This document shows, piece by piece, positions 9,824 through 20,903 of a stretch of 64,000 nucleotides of DNA. Under the pieces are notes generated by a model. It saw only the letters and a program-made list of their open reading frames with translations. It made no database searches and had not been told where the DNA came from. The position numbers and the translations under genes were made by a program. This DNA comes from Bin5 sp965220715 (GTDB lineage: Bacteria > Chloroflexota > Anaerolineae > Caldilineales > Caldilineaceae). Where the stretch lies: assembly GCA_965220715.1 (NCBI GenBank), contig OZ244843.1, forward strand, positions 3,596,001-3,660,000, given 5' to 3'. The stretch's first letter is position 1. Every line of letters begins with the position of its first letter.

Positions 9824-10163
9824 CAGGGCAAACGCATCTTAATTGGGACGCCACAATAGCCCGCGAAGGGGCAGGAAGAACACCTTTTTTGTCCGCGAAG
9901 GGGCGCGAAGGGGCGCGAAGAAAACCTTTTTTTGTCCACGGAGGGGCGCGGAGGACATCTTAGACCCTTTTTGTCCACGGAGGGCCGCGGAGGGGCACGG
10001 AGAACATCTTAGACCCTTCTTGTCCACGGAGGGGCAGGGAGAACAGGGCAATTGCATCTAAGTTCGGACGCCACAATAGCCCGCGAAGGGCGCCTACAAG
10101 GGGTGCCCCTACCGATTCAGGCAGGCTCACGTGGGTTTGTCCCAATTTGATGCAATTGCCCTG
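9824..10163. mobile_element. MITE-like element, copy A (1 hairpin unit)
   Basis: The 340-bp element begins CAGGGCAAACGCATC and ends GATGCAATTGCCCTG, an imperfect terminal inverted repeat. It is flanked by ATTCCATGTG (9814-9823) and ATTCCAGGTG (10164-10173), a 9/10 direct repeat that I read as a target-site duplication. Inside are several GCGAAGG/GCGGAGG blocks separated by T-runs, then an internal second copy of the left end at 10044-10058. One 58-bp-type hairpin unit follows, and then the right end. It has no credible coding sequence. It is nearly identical in plan to the copy at 29726. It fills the gap between tRNA-Pro and the TPR gene; 10174-10300 holds nothing I recognise. Confidence 0.8.
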
Positions 10164-10300
10164 ATTCCAGGTGTGGGTAAGGTACAAGCGGAAAGTCAGG
10201 GCCGGCCGTCGTCTGAACCAGGAAGGGCAGGAGCAAGGGAGGGGCAGGAAGGCCGGCGATGAGACTTAATTGGGGAATTTGCCAACTCGCCGAAAGGGAT

Positions 10301-11197
10301 CTATCCACTGTTCAAGTTGCGACAGAGGCCAGCCAACTCATCACGTCGTCCACGCAACTCCAGCCAGTCGAGTACGGCGATGGCGCTGGTAAATTCGGAG
10401 GCGGCCGCGCACCATTCTTCTTCAATTGCGAAACTTTCGCCCTGGGCGACGTGCGCTCTTTGCAGCAGAAATCGAACGTCGCGATATTCTGGATCGAGCC
10501 GGTAGAGGTTTTCAAGGAGAAGGATGACTTGTGCCCAGTCGGCGCCCCAATATGTCTTGACGTCGACGTATTTGGCCGTCATATAGCGCTCTTGTTGGAC
10601 TTGGGACACGTTCGGGTCCATTTCGAGTGCTTTGTCGAACAGCTGCACCGCCTCTTCCAGGCTCCCTTCAGCGATTACAGCTCTAGCCAGCTCGACATAC
10701 GAGATGAAGAATTTCTGTTTCAACTCCTCGTTCCTGTAGTCCGCCTGCATGGACTGTACTAGAGCGAAGCGCTGAATTGCCTCCTGCCAGCGTCCCGCTT
10801 CATACAGCCTTAGAGCGCTTGCCCACTCGATATCGACGGCGCTTGGCGCTGCTTTCTCCTCTGGAATGGTTTCAACTGTTGGCATCGCTTCCACTGCCAG
10901 GATTGCGTTGCGGGCCGCCTCGTTTTCAGCATCAAATGCAAGGATTTTTTGGTATGCTGTCAGGGCCTCGTGATGCAGACCCGCGTCCAGCATGTCCGAG
11001 GCATGTTGCAGCAAGATCGCGACCTGCTGTCGTTTCTGCGCCTCGCCGCGCTCGAGTCCGTCGCGATAGCCCAGGACGACGAGGACGAGGATCAGTATCA
11101 GTGCCAACCCCGAAGAGATTGCAACGATGTACCAGGAGATAGTCGGCAACCCTCTCAATGACAGTGGGGCATGGCCGCTTTCTTGTTGGGACTCCAT
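10301..11197 (-). CDS. Membrane-anchored TPR protein
   Basis: The 298-residue protein has a short N-terminal tail and one membrane helix at about residues 22-44 (ISWYIVAISSGLALILILVL). The rest is a soluble domain of degenerate tetratricopeptide repeats, for example ALTAYQKILAFDAENEAARN near residue 80 and AVQLFDKALEMDPNVSQVQQ near residue 185. TPRs usually mediate protein contacts; no enzyme motif is visible. The gene ends 14 bases upstream of the metK stop side and is read in the same direction as metK, but its start and metK's stop are only 14 bases apart, so it may be the last gene of the metK transcript. Function unknown. Confidence 0.85.
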   Translation of the reverse strand: MESQQESGHAPLSLRGLPTISWYIVAISSGLALILILVLVVLGYRDGLERGEAQKRQQVAILLQHASDMLDAGLHHEALTAYQKILAFDAENEAARNAILAVEAMPTVETIPEEKAAPSAVDIEWASALRLYEAGRWQEAIQRFALVQSMQADYRNEELKQKFFISYVELARAVIAEGSLEEAVQLFDKALEMDPNVSQVQQERYMTAKYVDVKTYWGADWAQVILLLENLYRLDPEYRDVRFLLQRAHVAQGESFAIEEEWCAAASEFTSAIAVLDWLELRGRRDELAGLCRNLNSG

Positions 11198-11211
11198 AGT
11201 GGTCTGAATAG

Positions 11212-12426
<1,215 letters not shown>

Positions 12427-12471
12427 TTGCTATTCTCCTGACTGCCGCTCCCTTGGCGGCGAGGGTTGATT

Positions 12472-13755
<1,284 letters not shown>

Positions 13756-13845
13756 CTGTAGGGATACTCCTGACGAAAGTGGGTAGCTGCTGAAACAAGC
13801 TGTCGTTTGTATCGCGTGCAGCGCTTCTGGGCGGCGCACTATCGT

Positions 13846-14319
13846 TCAGCCGCTCAATGCCTTGGTTAGCGGGGACCCGCATCGAATTAACTTAACTGGC
13901 GTCGGCTTGTTTCGAAAAGTAACGTAGTTGGCTCTCTTCAGGAAGTGGTCGCGTTCACTGCGTCGAAGTTCGCCGCCATAGGCTGCTATAGGCCGAAATC
14001 TAACCTGTAGGTTCCGGGGAATGAGTCTGCTCGCAATTTCAGCGCCGGCGCGTAATTGGGGCAGAAATTTGTTGACGCGAGCGGAGCTTGCTGTCAATTC
14101 AATCGGCGCTACCCACTCGCCCCTCTGTTCGTCGCCGCCAACGAAGAGATAATCACTGCGTGGGGCATTGACGTCAATCGGGGCTGTATCGTGTTCCACG
14201 TACAGTAGCACATTCGGCTCGGGTGCTTTCTGCAACGATAGCGAGCAACCGGGCTCGCGGCATGCTGTTGTGTGACAACGTTGGTCCGTTCGGTTATGGA
14301 TTTCTCTTACTGCCGACAA
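13846..14319 (-). CDS. Small protein paired with AAA ATPase; TTG start proposed
   Basis: I propose the TTG at 14319-14317 as start: AGGAGG lies nine bases before it and the ATPase stop five bases before it, giving 157 residues. The frame is open further upstream, but only inside the ATPase gene. The sequence has a Cys-rich start (CHTTACREPGC), a segment RSDYLFVGGD...GEWVAPIELT near residues 68-90, and a C-terminal block (VKLIRCGSPLTKAL). The D...E-L-T arrangement resembles a PD-(D/E)XK nuclease core with Thr in place of the final Lys, which is a weak inference. Tight coupling to the ATPase suggests the two act together. No function is established. Confidence 0.65.
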   Translation of the reverse strand: MSAVREIHNRTDQRCHTTACREPGCSLSLQKAPEPNVLLYVEHDTAPIDVNAPRSDYLFVGGDEQRGEWVAPIELTASSARVNKFLPQLRAGAEIASRLIPRNLQVRFRPIAAYGGELRRSERDHFLKRANYVTFRNKPTPVKLIRCGSPLTKALSG

Positions 14320-14324
14320 AGGCG

Positions 14325-15878
14325 CTATCCCTCCTGTATGCGGGTGGAAATCTCCACCCATCGGTTGTAAAGTGATTCAGTGACCAGTCCGAAGCCGGCC
14401 GGGAAGGTGGCTGACTCTTCATCGAGCGAGATCTCACGTACTACTGAGCCGCCGGTCTCCTCATTTGGTTCGAAAAACCATGTGCCCAACTGATCGGGAT
14501 TGAGAGCAATCTCTGGATCCGCGATACCTTCGCGACGATCCATTGGTAGCTCGGACAACCGCACAAGATTCGCCAATTCCTCCAGAATCCACTCGCTGTG
14601 CGTTGTAATAAGAATGCGGACACCAGACTGCACGGCGGCAACGAGTTGGCGCGTGAAGAAGGCCTGCATTTCCGGGTGCAGATGCGCTTCTGGCTCTTCA
14701 ATAATCAATAGGTTGCCTGGTCGCACAACATGGCGCAGATACAAGACGACAGGGGCCAGTTCCGAAACCATTGATGAAGTACTTTGTAGCGGCAGGTCCC
14801 GCTCCCATCCATCTGGTCGATATACGAATGAAGGGTAGTCAATTTCCGATCGCTCGACTTGCACAACCCCTCGCATCAGCCCGCGTTCTAATTGGTGGGC
14901 GAGTTCATTGCAGGTTTCGCTTTGCCGCTTAGAGGCACTCGCCAAAGCCACGAGTTGCTCAAAAAAATCACCAAGCACGCCAGATATCGACGGCACCTGA
15001 GAATCAGGTCTCAATCCAGTCCGCGATGCGCTGGCAATTAGAGCTCGGACAACAACTTGGTGCGCGTGCATGATTCCAGCACGGTCGGCGGGAAGATAAT
15101 AGGCGGGACGACTCAAGGGTTCGATGTTTCGAGAAGCAACTTCTTCGGCAAGATTTAAAATCACTGCACGCCCCAAAACGCTGTTTCTTTCATCCTTCAC
15201 GCTGAGTTGACTTGCGATCCAGCGCCAATCTGTCGGTTTGTCAACAATCTCTTGTCCGACTAGCAAGGGCATTGTCTTGGGAATCGAAGCCTTCAGCGTT
15301 ACCCCATTCTCAGTCAGGAAAACTTTGTAACCGAAATTAACGGAACTTCCAGCGGTTGTTAAAGATCTACCTTGCAAGGAAATACAGGCTGCACCTTTAC
15401 TTGGATAGAGTTCTAAATTCTTCGCCTTTTCTACGCCAAAGCATCTTGCCAACTCGCTATCCAATTCCTCGTTCGAGTGTGTGAATTTGACGAGAAAAGG
15501 GCGAACCAAATCTGCGACTGTTTCCGGCAATTCAAACGACGATTTGGCAAACTGTTCTCCTCTGTCCCCCTGTTGAATTTGCTCGTTTAACCATATGAAA
15601 AGGCTCTCGATGTTGCTTTCCGACAATTCATACTCATTCGGAGGTATCGATTTATATCTACCAAATAGCCCTTCTCTAATGCGGTGGTAGTTAAGGGTTT
15701 CAGAGTAGCCTCCGAAGAACCTGTGAAGGACGTAGATTAACGACGCCATATAGGACTTCCCGGTGTTACTTGGCCCAACAAATACTGTCATTGGATGCAA
15801 CTCGATTTTACCCTCGGCGATGGGCCCGAAATTGGTGACAGTCAGTTCAAGGGGGTTGGCGTTGGAAATGTCCGTCAT
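14325..15878 (-). CDS. AAA-family ATPase (SMC/OLD-like), putative defence module
   Basis: Starting at ATG 15878, which overlaps the upstream acetyltransferase stop as ATGA, the protein has 517 residues. The N-terminal half carries Walker A GPSNTGKS at 35-42 right after a VTNFGPI motif. This arrangement is typical of ATP-binding proteins of the AAA15/OLD type. The Walker B LLIIEEPEAHLHPE is at about 390-403, followed by the His switch ITTHSEW near 425-431. There is no TOPRIM domain, so it is not a full OLD nuclease. Such ATPases often work with a small effector encoded next door, here the 157-residue protein. Base composition is clearly lower in GC than the neighbours. Confidence 0.85.
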   Translation of the reverse strand: MTDISNANPLELTVTNFGPIAEGKIELHPMTVFVGPSNTGKSYMASLIYVLHRFFGGYSETLNYHRIREGLFGRYKSIPPNEYELSESNIESLFIWLNEQIQQGDRGEQFAKSSFELPETVADLVRPFLVKFTHSNEELDSELARCFGVEKAKNLELYPSKGAACISLQGRSLTTAGSSVNFGYKVFLTENGVTLKASIPKTMPLLVGQEIVDKPTDWRWIASQLSVKDERNSVLGRAVILNLAEEVASRNIEPLSRPAYYLPADRAGIMHAHQVVVRALIASASRTGLRPDSQVPSISGVLGDFFEQLVALASASKRQSETCNELAHQLERGLMRGVVQVERSEIDYPSFVYRPDGWERDLPLQSTSSMVSELAPVVLYLRHVVRPGNLLIIEEPEAHLHPEMQAFFTRQLVAAVQSGVRILITTHSEWILEELANLVRLSELPMDRREGIADPEIALNPDQLGTWFFEPNEETGGSVVREISLDEESATFPAGFGLVTESLYNRWVEISTRIQEG

Positions 15879-16771
15879 GTTGTAGCTTTTTCTTTCAACT
15901 GCGCATTTGGGTCGAATGGGTCCACTTCCCGAATCCTTCTCGCGCAACCCTCAACAAATAGACAGTGTGTAACGAATCCTAGCTTCTCATATATGGATCG
16001 GGCAACCAAATTTCTTTTGCTTACATTTAATACAATCAGGCCGTAGCCGTTGGCTTGAAGTGCATGCACGATTGTTGCGGTTACTGCACTGCCAGATCCC
16101 CGGCCGCGGCAGTCGGGTCTGGTGTAGATGTTGCCGATGGCGGCAACGCCTTGGGAAAGGAATCTGTCTATCGAGCTAGATTTCTGAGGACGGCTCTTTT
16201 GCAGGTTGTGCGAAGGCAGACTGTCCGAGCGAAAGGCAATATGGGTGCCTCCGGCTGCAGCCAGAGCGCCATTTTCGTCTTCGATGCCGAAGAAGCAGCC
16301 GTCTTGCAACTGGCTGACCGTAAAGGCGTCCGGCGCAAAGTCGCCGCCTTGCCGGTACAGGGTTTGCAGCCGGTGCTCGTCGGCAGATGAAAGGGGGATT
16401 GTCGACATTGAAGGCACCGGCACATTTTGGCCCTGGGGAAGAGTCATTCGCAGCATGTCGTGCCGGTCGATGCGCGGATAGTGTCGTCGCACTGCTGGAA
16501 GATGTGATGTTCGAACGCTCAGGAACACCTCGTCCGGCAACACTGCGTCATTCAGGGCGGCCGAGACCCCGTCTGGCGTGCCGACAGAAAGCAATATTGG
16601 CGGCTCCAGACCGGTAAAGAGGAGCGCAAGACCGCTGGCATCCGGGGCGACAGTCCAACGGCAGTAGCGCGCCAGGTCCGGACGCAGGTCGGCGATGGCA
16701 TAGGCGGCCCAGACGGGGTCTTGCGACAGTATGTCACGAACTACCCCGTTAATCTCGTGCCTGTCTGGCAT
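15875..16771 (-). CDS. GNAT-family N-acetyltransferase
   Basis: The start ATG 16771-16769 follows the kinase stop by one base (TGATATG), giving 298 residues; the longer open frame reaches into the kinase gene. The N-terminal half resembles the accessory domain of GCN5-like enzymes (DPVWAAYAIADLRPDL). The C-terminal GNAT domain shows AIGNIYTRPDCRGRGSGSAVT near residue 215, with the R/Q-x-x-G-x-G/A acetyl-CoA loop (RGRGSG). It ends with the NLVARSIYEKLGF motif. The substrate is unknown. It bridges the adenosine-metabolism genes and the ATPase pair, and the C-terminal third is AT-richer. Confidence 0.85.
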   Translation of the reverse strand: MPDRHEINGVVRDILSQDPVWAAYAIADLRPDLARYCRWTVAPDASGLALLFTGLEPPILLSVGTPDGVSAALNDAVLPDEVFLSVRTSHLPAVRRHYPRIDRHDMLRMTLPQGQNVPVPSMSTIPLSSADEHRLQTLYRQGGDFAPDAFTVSQLQDGCFFGIEDENGALAAAGGTHIAFRSDSLPSHNLQKSRPQKSSSIDRFLSQGVAAIGNIYTRPDCRGRGSGSAVTATIVHALQANGYGLIVLNVSKRNLVARSIYEKLGFVTHCLFVEGCARRIREVDPFDPNAQLKEKATT

Positions 16772-16772
16772 A

Positions 16773-17729
16773 TCAGGCCGGTTCTCCCCAGAGCAATTTC
16801 TCGCCAAAGGCCTGTTGGTATCGGAGGGCAAACTCCTGAGGTGTAAAGCAATGATTGGTCGTTCCGACCTGTTCTAATGCATAGGTGGCACACATTGCGC
16901 CGACGCGGCCGCACACGTCTACCGGCATGCCTGCGCTGTGGGCAGCAAAGAAGGCGCCGCGGTAGGCGTCACCAACGCCGGTAGGCTCGGCCACCTTCAG
17001 GGGGGGCGCCACAGGTATGTGAAACTCTTCGCCGCAGTGATAGATTAGACTGCCGGCCCGGCCTTCGGTAACGATGAGTGTATCCACTTCCTGGTGAATC
17101 GTTTGCCGCGACCAGCCGGTCTTCTCTTCAATGACAGCCATTTCGTAGTCGTTTACCATCAGCCAACGTGCGCCGGGGATGCTTTCACGAAGGTCTTCGC
17201 CGCTGAGCCGGGCCGTCTGCTGGCTGGGGTCGTAGGCAAAAGGGATTCCAAGGTCTCGGCATTCGGCTGCATAATTGAGCATCGCCTGGGGATCATTGGG
17301 GCTGATTATGACAACATCGGCGTCGGTAAGCCCTTGATCGGCCAGCGAGATCGTCCGGCAGTCGCTCATGGCGCCGGGATAGAAATTGGCGATCTGGTTT
17401 TGCTCTTCGTCTGTGCTGACAAAAAAACTGGCAGTGAATTTATCTGGTATTTCGACGACGTGATCGGTGCGGATCCCGTGTTGGCGCAGCCAGGTCGCGT
17501 AGTCGCCGAAATCCTGGCCGACAGTTCCGAAGAGTATCGGGTCACCGCCCAGGAGTTTGAGGGAGTAGGCGATGTTGGCGGCAGTGCCTCCGCGTTGGCG
17601 AACCATATCGTCTACAAGAAAACTGACGCTCAAGCGGGTCAGTTTTTCGGGAATTATCTGGTCGGTGAACCGCCCGGGGAAGGTCATCAAGTAGTCATAA
17701 GCGATGGAGCCGGAAACGACGATTTTCAT
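16773..17729 (-). CDS. PfkB-family carbohydrate/adenosine kinase
   Basis: The 318-residue protein has the ribokinase fold. It has an N-terminal GSIAYDYLM strand, the GGTAANIAYSLKLLGG signature near residue 47, and the C-terminal catalytic motif PTGVGDAYRGAF near residue 248, whose Asp is the base. The FPGRF and RLSVSFLVDD features near the start resemble bacterial adenosine kinases of this family. An adenosine kinase would remove the adenosine produced by AhcY, which fits the neighbourhood, but the substrate is inferred. The start overlaps the PepE-like stop as ATGA and the downstream acetyltransferase starts one base after its stop. Confidence 0.88.
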   Translation of the reverse strand: MKIVVSGSIAYDYLMTFPGRFTDQIIPEKLTRLSVSFLVDDMVRQRGGTAANIAYSLKLLGGDPILFGTVGQDFGDYATWLRQHGIRTDHVVEIPDKFTASFFVSTDEEQNQIANFYPGAMSDCRTISLADQGLTDADVVIISPNDPQAMLNYAAECRDLGIPFAYDPSQQTARLSGEDLRESIPGARWLMVNDYEMAVIEEKTGWSRQTIHQEVDTLIVTEGRAGSLIYHCGEEFHIPVAPPLKVAEPTGVGDAYRGAFFAAHSAGMPVDVCGRVGAMCATYALEQVGTTNHCFTPQEFALRYQQAFGEKLLWGEPA

Positions 17730-18502
17730 TGAGGATCCGTTCGTCTGCCTGGTTCGATGTTGTCGCCGCAGTAGACATTCGGCTGCCCTGCATCGGTGGA
17801 GGCATGCAGCGCTGTTTCGGAAACGCCGGCGGGAGTCTGCTCGACGCGGTAGGCAGCGGCACAGGCGCGGGCGGAGACTACCCGTTGAAGCTCCGCGCCG
17901 ATGAAATGGAGGCCTGCACAGTCGTCGATCCCATAGCCGGCCGAAATCTCACCATCCGCGACCGAGCGTTGGTAAGTTGGCCGCCGTTCGGTCTCGCCGT
18001 CGTAATGGGGGGAGCAGCTGCCGGGAAGAAATCCAAGGCAGCCGAGGGGGGTCAGTTTGCCCGGAATCGAATCGGTGAGACCCTGCTCAAACCAGCATAT
18101 GGCGCCGGCGCTGACGCCAGACAGGACGGTACCCTGCTCCCAAGCCTGGCGCAGAATCCGGTCAACACCCCACTCTCGCCATAAGGCCAGCATCGACTTG
18201 GTATTGCCTCCGCCAACGTAGATTACATCCTGCTCCAATAGAAAGTCGGCAATGTCGGCAGTGTGGGGCTGAAAGAGAGAAAGGTCTGACGGGCGAGCGT
18301 CAAACTCCAGAAAGTGGCGGTAGAAGCGTGCGATATAGAGGTAATCCTCGCTACTCCCTTGCGGCAGAAAACAGATTCGAGGGCGCTCGGCTGGACACTG
18401 GTCCAAGATGTAGCGGCTCAACGTTACATCCTCGGCGCTTTCTGAAATGCTGTGGCCTCCGAGGGCAATGATTTGACTACGTCTGCTCTTGGTTGCTGAC
18501 AC
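17726..18502 (-). CDS. Peptidase E / cyanophycinase-like (S51) hydrolase
   Basis: The GTG at 18502-18500 is proposed as start because GGAGAG lies nearby and the product then begins close to the conserved QIIALGGHS strand; the frame is open 19 codons further. The 258-residue protein has the S51 features: an IYVGGGNTKSMLALWRE segment near residue 100, and the nucleophile motif GVSAGAICWF near 130. Family members hydrolyse N-terminal Asp dipeptides or cyanophycin using a Ser nucleophile. Its role in a SAM/adenosine cluster is unclear. The last residues overlap the kinase start. Confidence 0.82.
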   Translation of the reverse strand: MSATKSRRSQIIALGGHSISESAEDVTLSRYILDQCPAERPRICFLPQGSSEDYLYIARFYRHFLEFDARPSDLSLFQPHTADIADFLLEQDVIYVGGGNTKSMLALWREWGVDRILRQAWEQGTVLSGVSAGAICWFEQGLTDSIPGKLTPLGCLGFLPGSCSPHYDGETERRPTYQRSVADGEISAGYGIDDCAGLHFIGAELQRVVSARACAAAYRVEQTPAGVSETALHASTDAGQPNVYCGDNIEPGRRTDPQ

Positions 18503-18586
18503 TTTCGTCTGCTCTCCAAAGTAGAACTGGTTGACCGTTCCGGGCGTCGGGCAAAGCAAGAGAGTTGCCGGCGATTACAAGATTCG

Positions 18587-19189
18587 TTAAGCCTGTTCCG
18601 AAGTGATCCACTGGACCGAACTGGCGGGCGTTTCGTGTTGGAGGAGGCCGTCGATCAACGCGGTCGGCTCTTCTTCGACAACTAGAAGCTGGCGATATCG
18701 GGAGTGGATAAACCCCTGTTCGATCTGGTGGGCGAGCAACTGCTGCAGGGGATCGAAGAAGCCATTTACGTTGAGTAGGCCCATGGGCTTGCTGTGAATG
18801 CCCAACTGGATCCAGGAGATCGTTTCAAACAGCTCTTCCAAAGTGCCAATACCGCCGGGCAGGGTGACAAATGCGTCGGCCAACTCCGCCATTCGAGCCT
18901 TGCGCTGGTGCATCGTTTCGACGACCTCGATATTTCCAATCGTTTCGCCAGCTATCTCTTTTGCCGCCAGAGGGCCGGGTATGATGCCGTAGACGTTGGC
19001 GCCGGCTGCATAGGCTGCTCTGCTGACCGCCCCCATCAAGCCCAGGTTGCCGCCGCCATAGACGAGACCATAGCCTCGACACGCAATCTCTGTTCCCAGG
19101 GCAGTTGCTTGCCGAGTGTATTCCCTGTCAACTCCGGCGCTGGAACCGCAGTAGACGCAAATATTGTCAAAGTGATGGGTGTCGCTCAT
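18587..19189 (-). CDS. LOG-family nucleoside monophosphate phosphoribohydrolase
   Basis: The 200-residue protein has both LOG signatures: YGGGNLGLMG at 44-53 and PGGIGTLEE at 111-119. The catalytic Arg lies in MHQRKARM at 93-100. LOG proteins release a free base from nucleoside 5'-monophosphates; in plants and some bacteria the product is cytokinin, but many bacterial members act on AMP-like substrates. The gene starts only 6 bases after mtnA ends and belongs to the same transcript. In this cluster a purine-salvage role is plausible. Confidence 0.9.
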   Translation of the reverse strand: MSDTHHFDNICVYCGSSAGVDREYTRQATALGTEIACRGYGLVYGGGNLGLMGAVSRAAYAAGANVYGIIPGPLAAKEIAGETIGNIEVVETMHQRKARMAELADAFVTLPGGIGTLEELFETISWIQLGIHSKPMGLLNVNGFFDPLQQLLAHQIEQGFIHSRYRQLLVVEEEPTALIDGLLQHETPASSVQWITSEQA

Positions 19190-19195
19190 AGCCAG

Positions 19196-20287
19196 TTACC
19201 CTCTTCCCGCGCGTTCCGCCTCGATTGCGGCTCGTCCCCTTTCTACTGCAGTACTCAAGCTTTGGCCGAACGGGGGATAGCATATGCCCTCTTCAGTAAC
19301 GATTCCGGTCAGATATTTGTGAGGAGTAATGTCAAAGGCCGGGTTGTACACTGGAACGTTGGCCGGAGCGATGGCACGTGCGCCGATTTCAACCACTTCG
19401 TCGTCGCCCCGTTCTTCGATAGGGATGTGGTCTCCGTCGGGAAGGTCCAGATCGACGGTACTGGTGGGGGCTACGCAATAGACTGGGATGCCGTTCTCGC
19501 GGGCTACGACGGCAATTTTATAGGTGCCAATTTTGTTGGCGACATCACCGTTGGCGGCGACGCGGTCGGCCCCGAATACAACGACGTCTACCTGGCCGGT
19601 GCGCATCAGGTGACCGGCGGCGTTGTCGGCGATGAGGTGCATTGGCACTTCCGCTCGCATCAACTCCCAAGCGGTCAAGCGGGCGCCCTGGAGGCGGGGA
19701 CGGGTCTCGTCCACCCAGACATGAATCTGTTTGCCCTGTTCCTGGCAGGCGTAGATGACTCCCAGAGCAGTGCCGAAGTCCACGGTAGCGAGTGAGCCGG
19801 TATTGCAGTGATGGAGAAGATTCGATCCGTCCGGCACGACAGCGGCGCCGTTGAAACCCATGCGCCGGTTGATTTCTATGTCCTCGTCGGCGAGAGCTTC
19901 GGCTTCGGCCAGCAACGCGTCTCGCAGGTCGTCGGTATTGTCCTGGCCGGGAGAGGTGTCGGCAGCAATCTGTTCGGCCAGAGACAGGAGTCGACGCGTG
20001 GCCCAACTCAGGTTTACTGCGGTGGGACGCGCTGAGTCAAGCGATTCCTTTGCCAGGCGCAGGTCGCTGAGCAGACCATCATGGTCATTGGCGCCGCTGA
20101 CGTACGCAGCCAGGGCCATGCCGTAGGCGGCGGTGGCGCCAATGGCGGGCGCGCCCCTCACATACATCTCGCTGATGCTGCGGGCAACCTCGGCTACGGT
20201 ATCAAATTCGGCTATTACCTCCTCACCGGGCAACAACCGTTGATCGATCATTTTCACAAGTCCGTCTTGCCAGTAGACGGTGCGCAT
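19196..20287 (-). CDS. mtnA: Methylthioribose-1-phosphate isomerase
   Basis: MtnA converts 5-methylthioribose-1-phosphate to methylthioribulose-1-phosphate in methionine salvage from methylthioadenosine. The 363-residue protein has the family hallmarks MYVRGAPAIGATAAYG near residue 41, LLHHCNTGSLAT near 157 (catalytic Cys) and GADRVAANGDVANKIGTY near 240. The latter two separate the isomerase from eIF2B subunits. GGGAG lies eight bases before the ATG. It leads a run of genes around methionine, SAM and adenosine. A hairpin lies in its leader. Confidence 0.95.
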   Translation of the reverse strand: MRTVYWQDGLVKMIDQRLLPGEEVIAEFDTVAEVARSISEMYVRGAPAIGATAAYGMALAAYVSGANDHDGLLSDLRLAKESLDSARPTAVNLSWATRRLLSLAEQIAADTSPGQDNTDDLRDALLAEAEALADEDIEINRRMGFNGAAVVPDGSNLLHHCNTGSLATVDFGTALGVIYACQEQGKQIHVWVDETRPRLQGARLTAWELMRAEVPMHLIADNAAGHLMRTGQVDVVVFGADRVAANGDVANKIGTYKIAVVARENGIPVYCVAPTSTVDLDLPDGDHIPIEERGDDEVVEIGARAIAPANVPVYNPAFDITPHKYLTGIVTEEGICYPPFGQSLSTAVERGRAAIEAERAGRG

Positions 20288-20310
20288 ATTGGAACTCCCT
20301 TCTTCAAAAC

Positions 20311-20342
20311 GAAACCCCTCCGAAATCTTCCAGAGGGGTGTT
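20311..20342 (-). promoter_or_regulatory. Leader hairpin upstream of mtnA
   Basis: On the minus strand, ACCCCTC and GAGGGGT pair as the core of a stem of about nine pairs with a 12-base loop, followed by TTTCGTTTT, 24 bases before the mtnA ATG. It resembles a rho-independent attenuator or terminator. No plus-strand gene needs a terminator here. Confidence 0.35.
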
Positions 20343-20657
20343 TATACACAGGTCGATCTCATCTTTCGAGCCTCGTCGGACTCGTCGGAATTGGCACCTG
20401 CAGAGAAAACTGAACGGAACTGACTGGAAGTGCCTAACCGGGCGCAGGCCAAGTGTTGCGATGCGCACTTTCTGCCAACCGGAAAGGCCCACTTTCTACC
20501 AGTCAGCAACCGAGAACCGGGACTCCGGCAGGTTGCCGGGGGATCAAAGGGCCGTTCCCTCCCCCCACTCTGGATAAGAGATTTCTGTTCTTAAGGTGTG
20601 ATTGAGGAAGGTTAGCATAGGCTCTGTTCAAATGTCAAGAGCTGTAAAGGAGGTGCG
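20343..20657. other. Gene-free spacer upstream of mtnA
   Basis: I see no gene or RNA here. It ends with AGGAGGTGCG (20648-20657), the left target-site copy of the element at 20658. Confidence 0.5.
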
Positions 20658-20893
20658 CAGGGCAATCGCATCTAAATTCGGACGCCACAATAGCCCACGA
20701 AGGGCGCCCACAAGGGGCGCCCCTACCAATGGTCTTCTCTCGGCGTTTTGCCTTGGGAAGGGCACCCACAAGGGGTGCCCCTACCGATTGTCTTCTCTCG
20801 GCGTTTTGCCCTGAGAAGGGCGCCCACAAGGGGCGCCCCTACCCGATTCAGGCAGCCTCACGAGGTTCTTTCCAATTTTAAGCTATTGCCCTG
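20658..20893. mobile_element. MITE-like element, copy B (3 hairpin units)
   Basis: The 236-bp element starts CAGGGCAATCGCATC and ends with a partly degenerate right end (AAGCTATTGCCCTG). It is flanked by a perfect 10-bp direct repeat AGGAGGTGCG at 20648-20657 and 20894-20903. It contains three hairpin units starting at 20699, 20757 and 20815, exactly 58 bases apart. The right-hand border contains the block GATTCAGGCAGCCTCACG shared with the other copies. It has no coding capacity. Confidence 0.82.
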
Positions 20894-20903
20894 AGGAGGT
20901 GCG

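Noticed and set aside
13756..13845. SAH or SAM riboswitch in front of ahcY/metK
   Set aside because: A GCGCTGC word near 13820 recalls the SAH riboswitch, but the remaining consensus and pairing could not be found.
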